This document shows, one piece after another, positions 17,755 through 26,496 of a stretch of 64,000 bases of DNA (positions within the stretch are counted from its first letter, which is position 1; the number at the start of each line of letters is the position of its first letter). The notes under the pieces are model-generated. The model searched no databases. It saw nothing but the letters and a program-made list of their open reading frames with translations, and was not told where the DNA came from. Position numbers and translations under genes: made by a program. Source of the DNA: Formosa agariphila KMM 3901 (GTDB lineage: Bacteria; Bacteroidota; Bacteroidia; Flavobacteriales; Flavobacteriaceae); the NCBI RefSeq assembly GCF_000723205.1, contig NZ_HG315671.1, forward strand, positions 694,851 to 758,850. Direction: 5' to 3'.

Positions 17755-19200
17755 TTAATCTAAACGTTTTTTTAATGCTGAAAGAATTTCGGTGTAAACC
17801 AAATCGCCATAATACGCGTCTTCTACACCAAAATCGATATTTGGGTTGTCGTTAATTTCTATAACCATAGGTTGGTTATTTACCACTTTTATGTCTATGC
17901 CATATAAGCCTTTACCCATAAGTTTAGCCGATTTTATTGCCATTCTTAATACGTTTTTAGGCACTTGTTCAATAGGTAAGCAATCGGCATCGCCATCTTG
18001 GTCGTCTTTCTTTTTGGCATTCCAGTTATAAATCTGCCAATGGCCTTTTGCCATATAATACTTACAGGCATAAAAAGGCTTGTCGTCTAAAATTCCAATA
18101 CGCCAATCGTAATCGGACGGACAGAATTCTTGTGCAATAATAAGGTCGGATTCCTTTAGCATTTCAGAAACTAACGTCTTATACTCGGCTTCGGTTTTAG
18201 CTTTTTTTACCCCAAAGGAGAATGTCGAGTCCGGTGCTTTTAATACACACGGTAATCCTACACTTTCTAACACTTGGTTTTTGTTGTCTTTATGTACAAT
18301 GATGGTTTTTGGCGTGTCTATATTTGCGTTCTGTAGCGCTTCGGCCATATACACTTTATTGCAACATTTTAAGATAGCATCTGGATAATCTATAATAGCG
18401 ATTCCTTCTTTTTGAGCTTTTCGAGCAAAGGCATAGGCTTCGTTATTCACTTCGGTACTTTGACGAATAAATAAAGCATCAAAAGACGATAGGCGCGACA
18501 AATCTTTAGGCTCGATGATTTCGGCATAAATATTCATTTTTTCAGCTAAATCGATAAACTTTTTTAAGGCCTTAGCATTACTCGGTGGCGCTGGGTCTTT
18601 CGGGTTTACTAAAATAGCCAAATCGAAATCACTTTTGTTTAACTTAGGAATATCGTAACGTTTTTTCGAAAAATACTGATTCGCAAACTCCTGAACACTA
18701 TCTAAGTGCTCCACAGGAATTTCAGATTCCGAAATCGCTTTAATACTCTGAATGTTCCACTTGGTAGTATGATTAAATTTAACCCGTAAAAATGGTACCT
18801 GAAAATGTTTGTAAAACAACAAGCTTAACTCTTTATATTTCTGAGCCACATTCTGTCCGAAATAAATACTCAAGGTAAATTCTTGTGACTTTATGTTTTT
18901 TAAACTTTGTTGTATGGTATCGTCAAATTCGTCTGAAACAATACGTACCAGTTTTAAAGCTTTTAAATCGACAATATTTTTAACAGTCGGGATTGGTAAA
19001 TGTCCACGTGCCTCTGCTAAAAGCGAAACATAATAGCCTTTAGATTGGTAAGAGTAATCTTTACATAAGTTAAAAATCCTAGCTTTTTTTAGTAGCGAAA
19101 ATTCTGGGTTAGTAAGGTACTCTTGTGAAGATATTACTTTAATATTCTCAATCGAAAAATTCCATTTTTCAGGTTGATTGACAACAATATACTTGTTCAT
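17755..19200 (-). CDS. RLAN-RimK fusion ATP-grasp ligase
   Basis: A 481-residue protein, much longer than E. coli RimK (300). Residues 1 to about 190 resemble the RimK-like ATP-grasp N-terminal (RLAN) domain, including ARGHLPIPTVKNIVDLKALK. The C-terminal half is an ATP-grasp ligase: LPCVLKAPDSTFSFGV (ATP-binding Lys), IIAQEFCPSDYDWRIGILDD, and GLYGIDIKVVNNQPMVIEINDNPNID with the metal-binding Asp, Glu and Asn. RimK-type enzymes add glutamate to carboxylates or protein tails. It heads the operon RimK-GCS2-NFG amidohydrolase. The natural substrate is unknown. Confidence 0.88.
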   Translation of the reverse strand: MNKYIVVNQPEKWNFSIENIKVISSQEYLTNPEFSLLKKARIFNLCKDYSYQSKGYYVSLLAEARGHLPIPTVKNIVDLKALKLVRIVSDEFDDTIQQSLKNIKSQEFTLSIYFGQNVAQKYKELSLLFYKHFQVPFLRVKFNHTTKWNIQSIKAISESEIPVEHLDSVQEFANQYFSKKRYDIPKLNKSDFDLAILVNPKDPAPPSNAKALKKFIDLAEKMNIYAEIIEPKDLSRLSSFDALFIRQSTEVNNEAYAFARKAQKEGIAIIDYPDAILKCCNKVYMAEALQNANIDTPKTIIVHKDNKNQVLESVGLPCVLKAPDSTFSFGVKKAKTEAEYKTLVSEMLKESDLIIAQEFCPSDYDWRIGILDDKPFYACKYYMAKGHWQIYNWNAKKKDDQDGDADCLPIEQVPKNVLRMAIKSAKLMGKGLYGIDIKVVNNQPMVIEINDNPNIDFGVEDAYYGDLVYTEILSALKKRLD

Positions 19201-19232
19201 CGAAAGCGCTGCATAGCGATATAAATTTGAAT

Positions 19233-19240
19233 CAAATGTA
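19233..19240 (-). promoter_or_regulatory. -7 promoter box for the RimK-GCS2-NFG operon
   Basis: Reads TACATTTG on the minus strand (perfect TAnnTTTG), 32 nt before the ATG at 19200. No clear -33 element is seen. Confidence 0.6.
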
Positions 19241-19298
19241 TATTATTTTTAATTATGATTTACACTACGAGACTTTTTTTTATAATTATTTTAATGTC

Positions 19299-20567
19299 TT
19301 AATCCTGATGCTTTTGTGCGCTTATAAATGGAATTTTTGGTGCTAGAAAATATCCGGTTAAACTCGCAAATAAAATAGGAATTAAATGTCCAAATCCAGT
19401 AAGGGTTGTTAGTAAAATTGTGGTACTCATTGGAGTTCGTGTTACACATGCATTTATCGCAGCCATACAGCTTACAATAGTTAAGGTTAAACTTACCGAT
19501 GGTATAAAATGATGAATAATTAAACCTAAAGTGGTGCCTACAAAAAATAAGGGAATAATAAAACCTCCACGCCATCCCGATGTGACAGTTATGGCAATTG
19601 CAATAATTTTAAAAATTAAGATAACGAATAGTAATTTTAAAGGAAATTGCTCGGTTATAAGCTCGTTTATCTCGTGATGACCAAAATAGCGAGTAATTGG
19701 AATGTAATAGGCAATTACACCCAAAAGTAATCCGCCAATTAATGTTTTTATGTAAATAGGAATTGGTCGTTTTTCGAACACTATTTTAAAGAATTTTACA
19801 CAATAAATAAAAGCCCAACCAATAGCTGTTGCTATAATTGCAAATAATACGGCATAACCAAAATCGAAAATCCCAGAATACTCGTAAGCGGACAAATTCC
19901 AAGTGGGACCGAGGCCAAGATGAACAATTAAAGCGAACACGATATAACTAAAACTACTAGCAACAAGTGCGGGAATAATTGCACGGTAATACTCTACAGC
20001 ATGTTTGTAATGTAAAATTTCTAGTGCAAATAAACTACCACCAAGAGGTGCTCCAAATAATGCTGTAAACCCAGATGCCATTCCTGCAATACTCAAGGAA
20101 CGTAGGGCTTCTCCTTTTAGTCGAAATATTTTTCCAAGCCAAGTACCTATAGAACCGGTTACTTGCACCAATGGTGCTTCCGGACCTAAGCTTCCGCCAG
20201 AGGCAATACAAAAAAATGACGATAAAATCATCGAGGGATTATTCTTTGGATTTAATTTTCCTTTATTAAAACGAATGTTGTTTACAATAAGTTGAATTTC
20301 TCCTGGGTCTCCAATAAAATGAATAACTAATCCTGCTAAAAGACCACCAATGGCCATAACAGGAATAACTTGCCAACCTTCAAAAAAGGCAACCTGATGC
20401 GTCAAGAACTCTAAAACAATCCAATAAATTCCTGCGGTAATACCACCAATTAGCCCTAAGAAGGCCCAAAGTAAAAATGACCAACTAAACACAAAGGGAT
20501 TGAATTTTATAGGCTGGTCTAGTATATTCAGATATTTAATTATCTTTTTCTTTCTATGTATTTTCAC
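19299..20567 (-). CDS. ClC-family chloride channel/antiporter
   Basis: A 422-residue membrane protein with about ten to twelve hydrophobic segments. The anion-pathway motifs are GGSLGPEAPLVQ (the GxxGPE motif with the gating Glu present) and SGWRGGFIIPLFF. Retention of the gating Glu suggests an anion/proton exchanger or gated channel. No C-terminal CBS domains are present. The gene lies 98 nt upstream of the RimK operon on the same strand and 44 nt downstream of the M14 peptidase gene; whether it belongs to that group is unclear. Confidence 0.92.
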   Translation of the reverse strand: MKIHRKKKIIKYLNILDQPIKFNPFVFSWSFLLWAFLGLIGGITAGIYWIVLEFLTHQVAFFEGWQVIPVMAIGGLLAGLVIHFIGDPGEIQLIVNNIRFNKGKLNPKNNPSMILSSFFCIASGGSLGPEAPLVQVTGSIGTWLGKIFRLKGEALRSLSIAGMASGFTALFGAPLGGSLFALEILHYKHAVEYYRAIIPALVASSFSYIVFALIVHLGLGPTWNLSAYEYSGIFDFGYAVLFAIIATAIGWAFIYCVKFFKIVFEKRPIPIYIKTLIGGLLLGVIAYYIPITRYFGHHEINELITEQFPLKLLFVILIFKIIAIAITVTSGWRGGFIIPLFFVGTTLGLIIHHFIPSVSLTLTIVSCMAAINACVTRTPMSTTILLTTLTGFGHLIPILFASLTGYFLAPKIPFISAQKHQD

Positions 20568-20611
20568 GTAACAAAAGGTTTTAAAATGGAGTTTTTTGTA
20601 AATAACTGTTT

Positions 20612-22345
20612 TTAATTGACTCTAAAAATAGGGTAACGTTTATGTGCTTTTTCATAATAGTTACTGTGCTGATGTATCCAATCTAATTGAGCATACCAGT
20701 TTTCGGAAAAGGCTTTATCTGATTGTTTATTGGCTTCAAATTCGTGTTTAAGCTCTGCATTGCTGTTTAGCAGTTCTAAAGCTAAATCTTCCCAAACGTA
20801 AGGCGAAAATCCTTCTTTTTGTTGAAGAATGGTGTCGAAGAAATTCCAGTTAAAGAAAGAGTCTACAGCTTGAGGTTCTAGAGTTTCTAAAAGATAACGA
20901 ATTGCGGGCTGACGGGTTTCGATATAATAATCGCCCGCTCTAAATTGTAAGGTTTCTGTTGTTGAAGTCACCGTTGTATTGGAGTGTAAATAGTGCCCCT
21001 CGTAAGCCTCTTTTTTAGTGTCGAAATCTGTAATATGATAAGTTTCAACTGTAAATGTTTGGTCTGCTTGTAATGGCGTCATCTCTACCTGATTTAATTT
21101 CAGCAATTCAATAATCGAATACCAACCTTGCGGAATTATATAAGCTTTTGGGATGGAGACTTTAGTTGTGGGTTTAAAGTAGTTCTGATACTTAACTGCT
21201 TTAGTAAAAGGTTTAGAACGGTCGTATTTTAAACGTTTTAATCCCGTAACCGCACTGCTTATATATTCGCCTTCAAATCCTTTAAATTGTATGGTGGAAA
21301 ATTTAGTGGTGTCTACCGTCCAATTTAAATCGTAAGTTTCAGCTTCTAAGAACGCTTGGTTTGCTTCTGCTCTCAAGGTTTTTATAATCTTGTAATCTTT
21401 TTCAATGAGTTCAATCATGCTTTTCATGAGTTCGTAGGTGCCTTCGACTCTTGGTTTGTACGGTTTAAGCATATGTGTTTCTACCATCATTCCTAATGTG
21501 TTAAAAAGGGTAGTGTAGCCGGTAGAATATCTTGGGTTATCTAAAAACTGACTAAAACCTACCTCTGGAACTTGGTTAAAAACATTTACATACGGGGTGA
21601 TGTCCCAATCTTTCGATGCTAAATTTTGTTCCAGTTCAGGCATCATTTTAGTATGTAAATAGTTCCCTAAATGACCACCAAGTTTGTTGTGTTGCGTAAA
21701 TAAATGCGTTAAGGTGTACTGATAATCGGCACCATTACTTACGTGATTATCTATAAACACATCGGGTTGAACGGTATGAAAAATTTCGGCAAAGGCTTTA
21801 GCGTTTCTAGTGTCGCTTTTTATAAAATCGCGATTCAAATCATAATTCCTTGCATTTCCTCTAAAGCCATAGGCTTTGGGTCCGTTTTGGTTGGTTCTTG
21901 TTGTCGAATTTCGGTTTAAGCTTCCGCCAATGTTAAACACTGGAATAGTAACTAAGACTGTATGTTTTGGCATGTTTACTTTGCCTTGAACAATATCGCG
22001 ATACAGCATCATTGTGGCGTCTATACCGTCGCTTTCTCCAGGATGAATACCGTTATTAACGAGTAGAATGCGTTTCTCTTTTCGAATTTCAGAAAAATTA
22101 AAAATGGCATCAGAGTTTAAAGTCACCATATGTAAGGGCTGTCCTGAGTCCGTTTTACCCATGGTTTTTATAGAAATCTGAGGATAAGTTGAGGCTAAAT
22201 TTTTATAAAATTGAATAACTTCATCGTAGGTAGCGGTTTCTAAACCATTACTTTTTTCGAAATGCGTCAGGAAGTTATTTTGGGTTTGCGCATGTAACGT
22301 ATTCGTTAGTAGAAGGGTAAGGAAAGCGTAAGCGAAATATTTCAT
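20612..22345 (-). CDS. Secreted M14-family metallopeptidase
   Basis: A 577-residue zinc carboxypeptidase-like protein. A signal peptide ends near LHAQ (residues 1-19). Zinc ligands appear in NNGIHPGESDG (His-x-x-Glu) and DNHVSNGADYQY (third His), with RNYDLNRDF between them, as in M14 enzymes. The last 250 residues form an accessory region of unknown fold. Export to the periplasm and its position beside an amide-ligase cluster allow, but do not prove, a role in trimming the cluster's product. Confidence 0.87.
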   Translation of the reverse strand: MKYFAYAFLTLLLTNTLHAQTQNNFLTHFEKSNGLETATYDEVIQFYKNLASTYPQISIKTMGKTDSGQPLHMVTLNSDAIFNFSEIRKEKRILLVNNGIHPGESDGIDATMMLYRDIVQGKVNMPKHTVLVTIPVFNIGGSLNRNSTTRTNQNGPKAYGFRGNARNYDLNRDFIKSDTRNAKAFAEIFHTVQPDVFIDNHVSNGADYQYTLTHLFTQHNKLGGHLGNYLHTKMMPELEQNLASKDWDITPYVNVFNQVPEVGFSQFLDNPRYSTGYTTLFNTLGMMVETHMLKPYKPRVEGTYELMKSMIELIEKDYKIIKTLRAEANQAFLEAETYDLNWTVDTTKFSTIQFKGFEGEYISSAVTGLKRLKYDRSKPFTKAVKYQNYFKPTTKVSIPKAYIIPQGWYSIIELLKLNQVEMTPLQADQTFTVETYHITDFDTKKEAYEGHYLHSNTTVTSTTETLQFRAGDYYIETRQPAIRYLLETLEPQAVDSFFNWNFFDTILQQKEGFSPYVWEDLALELLNSNAELKHEFEANKQSDKAFSENWYAQLDWIHQHSNYYEKAHKRYPIFRVN

Positions 22346-22362
22346 TCTTAATAGTTTTGCGC

Positions 22363-22370
22363 CAAACTTA
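22363..22370 (-). promoter_or_regulatory. -7 promoter box for the M14 peptidase gene
   Basis: Reads TAAGTTTG on the minus strand (perfect TAnnTTTG), 17 nt before the ATG at 22345. A TTG on the minus strand at 22388-22386 may serve as the -33 element with a short 15-nt spacer. Confidence 0.6.
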
Positions 22371-22392
22371 ATGAAATTATCATTGCAAGAAC

Positions 22393-22422
22393 TTGCGTAT
22401 ACTTATTTTAACTGTACTTTTG
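22393..22422 (+). promoter_or_regulatory. Promoter for sulP
   Basis: TTG at 22393-22395, a 19-nt spacer and the perfect -7 box TACTTTTG at 22415-22422. It ends 20 nt before the ATG at 22443 and rules out an upstream in-frame ATG at 22371. Confidence 0.75.
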
Positions 22423-22442
22423 CGCCTTTAAAAAATAGAAAC

Positions 22443-24338
22443 ATGACAGATTTTATAAGAAAAATAACGCCAAATGCCAAGGATGATGTGTTGGCAGGTA
22501 TAACGGTGTCGTTAGCCATGATTCCTGAGGTTGTGGCTTTCGCCTTTGTTGCTCAAATTAGTCCAATTGTAGCCCTTTTTGGTGCCTTTATAATAGGAAT
22601 AGTTTCTGCACTTTTTGGTGGGCGACCTGGTTTAATTTCTGGTGCAGCCGGAGCAGTTGCTGTTATTTTTGTGCATATGATTCAGGAGGGACATGCTAAA
22701 GGCCTCTTGTTTGATACGCCCGTAGAAAATATGGGATACTTCTATTTGCTGGCCGCTGTTGTGTTAATGGGAGTTATTCAGATATTATCAGGAATTTTTA
22801 AGCTTGGAAAATTTGTGCGTTTAATTCCGCATCCCGTAATGCTAGGGTTTGTTAACGGTTTGGCCATCGTTATTTTTATGGCACAATTGGGGATGTTTAA
22901 AGAGAATACAAAAGATATTTTCGGACAAAATATGCGAAAAACCGAGAGTAAAGAATTGGTATATAATGTGAACGATAATGTCGTTACCGATTTAATTTCT
23001 GGTAGTCAATTGTTCTCTATAGATGGTCAATCTATTAACAACATTGCCACCGGAGAAGAAGTGTTTATCATGTCCGATAATCAGGTTTTCGATGTTAATA
23101 CCAAGAAAGTTGTATTTAATGTTCAGGACAATGGTTTTTATTCTGTAAAGGATAACGGGGTTGTAAAATCGACTATGGAAGGCAATAAGCTTTATATTAT
23201 GATTGGCCTTGTTTTATTAACCATGTTTATTATTTGGGGATTACCTAAGTTAACCAAAAAGGTACCTGCCGCTTTAACAGCTATTTTAATCGTGACTTTA
23301 ATTTCTATTTTCGGAGGACTTAATTCTATTAATGTAGGAGACTTTATTAGAGATGGAGGAGGCGCTGGATTAAATGGTTTCGATGAATTGTCTAGTAAAC
23401 TAAACCTCGGAGAACTTTGGAGTCATTTACCATTTAATTTAGATACTTTAAAATTTATTGCGCCTTATGCATTCTTAGCGGCTTCTGTAGGATTAATAGA
23501 AACGTTAATGACGATGAATCTTGTAGACGAATTAACCGATTCTAGAGGTGATGGAAACAGAGAGTGTGTAGCACAAGGAGCCGGAAACATGCTAAGTGGA
23601 ATACTTGGAGGAACCGGAGGTTGTGGTATGATTGGACAAACTGTAATTAATATTAATGCTGGAGGTAGAGGACGCTTGTCTGGTGTAATGATGGCCATCA
23701 CACTACTTACCTTTATTTTATTTGCAGATAAATATATCGAGCAAGTACCCATTGCAGCTCTAGTGGGTGTAATGTTTATGATGGTTATTGAAACTTTTGC
23801 TTGGTCTAGTTTACGAATTATGAAAAAGATTCCAGTTTCTGATGCCGTTGTACTTGTTATCGTTTCTGTGGTAACCGTATTTTTCGATTTAGCAATAGCG
23901 GTGTTTGTTGGGGTCATAATTTCTGCACTTGCTTTTGCATGGGAAAATGCGAAAAAGATTAGAGCTAGAAAACGTTTTACTGAAGACGGAAAAATTAAAA
24001 CATACGAAATCTGGGGCCCACTATTTTTTGGTTCTATAACAGCCTTTAACGAGAAGTTTGATATTAAAAACGACCCAGACGAAGTGTATATCGATTTTGT
24101 AGAGTCTAGAATTAGTGATCATTCTGCTGTAGAAGCTATTACTGTTATTGTTAATAAATATGAAGCTGCAGGAAAATCTATTAAATTAAAACATTTAAGT
24201 GAAGATTGTAAAATTCTAATGTGCAAAGCCAATCCTAAATTTAAGGATGTGATAATTGAAGATGTTCACGATCCGAGATATCACTTGGCGGCGAATCCAG
24301 AGGATTTTCCTAAACCACTTTCGGAATATAAATTTTAA
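22443..24338 (+). CDS. SulP-family inorganic anion transporter with an extra internal domain
   Basis: A 631-residue transporter for sulfate, bicarbonate or related anions. The N-terminal core DVLAGITVSLAMIPEVVAFAF and GGRPGLISGAAGAVAV is typical of SulP, and residues from about 519 onward form the STAS domain (IYDV-like strand VYIDFVESRISDHSAVEAI). The start MTDFIRKI is fixed by the promoter at 22415-22422. Unusual is an inserted, probably beta-rich segment at about residues 153-246 with repeated phrases such as VYNVNDN, VFDVNTKK and VFNVQDNG between two membrane helices. Confidence 0.9.
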   Translation: MTDFIRKITPNAKDDVLAGITVSLAMIPEVVAFAFVAQISPIVALFGAFIIGIVSALFGGRPGLISGAAGAVAVIFVHMIQEGHAKGLLFDTPVENMGYFYLLAAVVLMGVIQILSGIFKLGKFVRLIPHPVMLGFVNGLAIVIFMAQLGMFKENTKDIFGQNMRKTESKELVYNVNDNVVTDLISGSQLFSIDGQSINNIATGEEVFIMSDNQVFDVNTKKVVFNVQDNGFYSVKDNGVVKSTMEGNKLYIMIGLVLLTMFIIWGLPKLTKKVPAALTAILIVTLISIFGGLNSINVGDFIRDGGGAGLNGFDELSSKLNLGELWSHLPFNLDTLKFIAPYAFLAASVGLIETLMTMNLVDELTDSRGDGNRECVAQGAGNMLSGILGGTGGCGMIGQTVININAGGRGRLSGVMMAITLLTFILFADKYIEQVPIAALVGVMFMMVIETFAWSSLRIMKKIPVSDAVVLVIVSVVTVFFDLAIAVFVGVIISALAFAWENAKKIRARKRFTEDGKIKTYEIWGPLFFGSITAFNEKFDIKNDPDEVYIDFVESRISDHSAVEAITVIVNKYEAAGKSIKLKHLSEDCKILMCKANPKFKDVIIEDVHDPRYHLAANPEDFPKPLSEYKF

Positions 24339-24340
24339 TA

Positions 24341-24368
24341 AAAAAAGCGCCAATTATGGCGCTTTTTT
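24341..24368. terminator. Bidirectional terminator between sulP and coaD
   Basis: Perfect 12-bp stem (24341-24352 with 24357-24368) with an ATTA loop, A-run on one side and T-run on the other. It serves both convergent genes and includes the coaD stop codon (24354-24356). Confidence 0.9.
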
Positions 24369-24818
24369 TACTCTTACACTATCCGGTACAAGGAGTGTAT
24401 AATCTCCGTTATGCCGTATTACATCTCTAACAATGCTAGAACTAATAAAAGAGGTTTTAGATGAGGTTAGGAGGAATACTGTTTCTATTTCCGAAAGTTT
24501 TCTATTGGTTTGTGCAATGGCTTTCTCGAATTCAAAATCGGCTGGATTTCTTAGTCCGCGTAAAATAAATTCGACATCCATTTTTTTACAAAAATCTACT
24601 GTAAGACCTGAGTAGGTTGTTACTTTTACTTTAGGTTCGTCTTTAAACGTGTCTTTAATAAATTGAAGACGTTCTTCTAAAGAGAACATATATTTTTTAT
24701 CAGAATTAATTCCGATGGCTATTATAATTTCATCAAACACTTTTACGCCACGTGTAATAATGTCGTAATGGCCTAAGGTTAGAGGGTCAAAAGATCCTGG
24801 GAAGATGGCACGTTTCAT
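24354..24818 (-). CDS. coaD: Pantetheine-phosphate adenylyltransferase
   Basis: Transfers AMP to 4'-phosphopantetheine, the penultimate step of coenzyme A synthesis. The 154-residue protein opens with FPGSFDPLTLGHYDII, holding the TxGH nucleotidyltransferase motif, and ends with SSSIVRDVIRHNGD, the ISSSxVR motif. Length is normal for the family. The stop codon sits in the shared terminator stem. It lies 38 nt downstream of ddl on the same strand. Confidence 0.97.
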   Translation of the reverse strand: MKRAIFPGSFDPLTLGHYDIITRGVKVFDEIIIAIGINSDKKYMFSLEERLQFIKDTFKDEPKVKVTTYSGLTVDFCKKMDVEFILRGLRNPADFEFEKAIAQTNRKLSEIETVFLLTSSKTSFISSSIVRDVIRHNGDYTLLVPDSVRVKKAP

Positions 24819-24856
24819 AGGTTATAATATAGGTGTTTGTGTGAATTTACGATTTT

Positions 24857-25831
24857 TTATTTTAAAGCATCCTCAATGGCACTTCCAAATAAATCTGATA
24901 GTGAGATCCCTGCCACAGCCGCTTGCTGAGGTAAGATGCTTTCTTTAGTCATTCCCGGAACGGTATTAATCTCTAACAAATGAGGTTCTCCATCTTTAAA
25001 AATAAATTCACTTCTCGAGAAACCTTTCATTTTTAAAATTTCGTAGACTTTCTTTGCTAGAGTGTTTACTTTGTCTTCTTGTTCGGCCGTTAATCTAGCA
25101 GGTGTAATTTCTTGCGATTGCCCCAAGTATTTGGCTTTGTAATCGAAAAAATCATTCTCACTTACAATTTCAGTAATTGGTAACACTTTGGTTTCACCTT
25201 TATAAGTAATCACGCCTACAGAAACTTCGATTCCATCTAAAAATGATTCAATAATTATTTCATCATCTTCTTTAAAGGCCACATCAATGGCTGCTTTTAA
25301 ATCTTCTTTTTTATACGCTTTAGAAACTCCAAAACTACTTCCTGCTTTGTTTGCCTTTACAAAACATGGTAAACCTACTTTTTCTATAATAGCGTCTTCG
25401 TTTATAACATCGCCTAAATTTAAATAGAAGGCTTCGGCTGTTTTTATACCATATGGTTTCAAAACACTTAGGCAATCGCGCTTGTTATAAGTTACAGCTG
25501 CTTGGTACATATCGCAACTTGTTTGTGGCATATTTATAAGCTTAAAATAACCTTGTAAGAAGCCATCTTCACCTGGTGCTCCATGAATGGCATTAAAAAC
25601 ACAGTCGAATTTGGTTTTTTCACCATCAATAGTTGTCGAAAAGTCATTTTTGTCAATCGGAAACTCTTCATCATTTTTGTTAACATACACCCATTTGTTT
25701 TTAAAAATATGGATTCTGAAAGCATTGAATTTTGAAGGGTTAAGTGATTGGTATACAACGTTTCCGCTGTTTAGAGAAATTTCGAACTCGCTAGAATAAC
25801 CACCCATAATGATGGCAATGTTTTTTTTCAT
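24857..25831 (-). CDS. ddl: D-alanine--D-alanine ligase
   Basis: ATP-grasp enzyme making D-Ala-D-Ala for peptidoglycan. The 324-residue protein shows IMGGYSSEFEISLNSG at the N-terminus, FNAIHGAPGEDGFLQGYF, LPCFVKANKAGSSFGVSK (ATP-binding Lys), and GFSRSEFIFKDGEPHLLEINTVPGMT with the metal ligands. It is probably cotranscribed with coaD and is divergent from the PASTA-protein gene. Confidence 0.96.
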   Translation of the reverse strand: MKKNIAIIMGGYSSEFEISLNSGNVVYQSLNPSKFNAFRIHIFKNKWVYVNKNDEEFPIDKNDFSTTIDGEKTKFDCVFNAIHGAPGEDGFLQGYFKLINMPQTSCDMYQAAVTYNKRDCLSVLKPYGIKTAEAFYLNLGDVINEDAIIEKVGLPCFVKANKAGSSFGVSKAYKKEDLKAAIDVAFKEDDEIIIESFLDGIEVSVGVITYKGETKVLPITEIVSENDFFDYKAKYLGQSQEITPARLTAEQEDKVNTLAKKVYEILKMKGFSRSEFIFKDGEPHLLEINTVPGMTKESILPQQAAVAGISLSDLFGSAIEDALK

Positions 25832-25909
25832 ATGAATAACAATTAAAGGAAATAATCGTTTAGCTAAAATATCATTTATTAATCAAAAGTAAAAACAGAA
25901 CGGTTTTTA

Positions 25910-25917
25910 TATCTTTG
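25910..25917 (+). promoter_or_regulatory. -7 promoter box for the PASTA protein-rluD operon
   Basis: TATCTTTG, a perfect TAnnTTTG, ends 18 nt before the ATG at 25936. It overlaps an upstream in-frame ATG (25915), which is therefore not the start. Confidence 0.65.
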
Positions 25918-25935
25918 CCTTTCAAATTCTATTTC

Positions 25936-26493
25936 ATGAGCCTTATAAAATTCCTTACGAGTAAAACATTTTTTCTGAATTTACTGTTAGCAATAGTAGC
26001 TATTTTTGCGATTAGTTATTTAATGTTAAAATGGTTAAACAGCACCACAAATCATGGTGAGTTTGAAACGGTTCCAGATTTAACCGGAACTTCAATATCT
26101 GTGGCAAAGGCCGAATTAGAGAAAAACCAATTAGTGATGCAAATTCAGGATTCAGCAAATTTTAACCCAGATTATCCTAAATTTTCGGTTATAGAACAAG
26201 ATCCTAAAGCAGGTTTTAAAGTTAAAAGAGATAGAAAAATATACATTACACTTAATCCTTCGGGATATAGAAAAGTGTTGGTGCCAGAATTAACAGATCG
26301 TACATTTCGACAAGCAAAACCAACGCTTGAGGCTTTAGGTTTTCAAGTAGGAACTATTAGATACGAAGACAATATTGGAAAAGATATGGTTTTACACGTA
26401 TCTCATAAAGGACAAGATATAAAGAAAGGCGATATGTTACCTAAAACATCTAAAATCGATTTAGTATTAGGAAACGGTAATAGACCAAATTAA
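25936..26493 (+). CDS. PASTA domain-containing membrane-anchored protein
   Basis: A 185-residue protein with one N-terminal membrane helix (FFLNLLLAIVAIFAISYLML) and two PASTA repeats in the periplasm: one from VPDLTGTSISVAKAEL to ITLNPSG, the second from VPELTDRTFRQAKPTL to LVLGNG. PASTA domains bind uncrosslinked peptidoglycan in Ser/Thr kinases and PBPs, but no kinase or transpeptidase domain is attached here. It is opposite ddl, a cell-wall gene, and 3 nt upstream of the RluD-type gene, with which it forms an operon. Confidence 0.88.
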   Translation: MSLIKFLTSKTFFLNLLLAIVAIFAISYLMLKWLNSTTNHGEFETVPDLTGTSISVAKAELEKNQLVMQIQDSANFNPDYPKFSVIEQDPKAGFKVKRDRKIYITLNPSGYRKVLVPELTDRTFRQAKPTLEALGFQVGTIRYEDNIGKDMVLHVSHKGQDIKKGDMLPKTSKIDLVLGNGNRPN

Positions 26494-26496
26494 ATT

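Noticed and set aside
19291-19575. 94-codon Cys- and Tyr-rich frame on the minus strand
   Set aside because: It is an alternate frame of the 3' end of the ClC gene on the same strand; composition (many Asn, Tyr, Cys) is not protein-like.
22371-22442. Upstream in-frame ATG for sulP
   Set aside because: The -33 and -7 promoter elements (22393-22422) would lie inside the coding region; the ATG at 22443 fits.
23465-23917. 150-codon frame antisense to sulP
   Set aside because: Covers conserved SulP helices on the other strand; Thr/Ile/Pro-rich composition is typical of a shadow frame.
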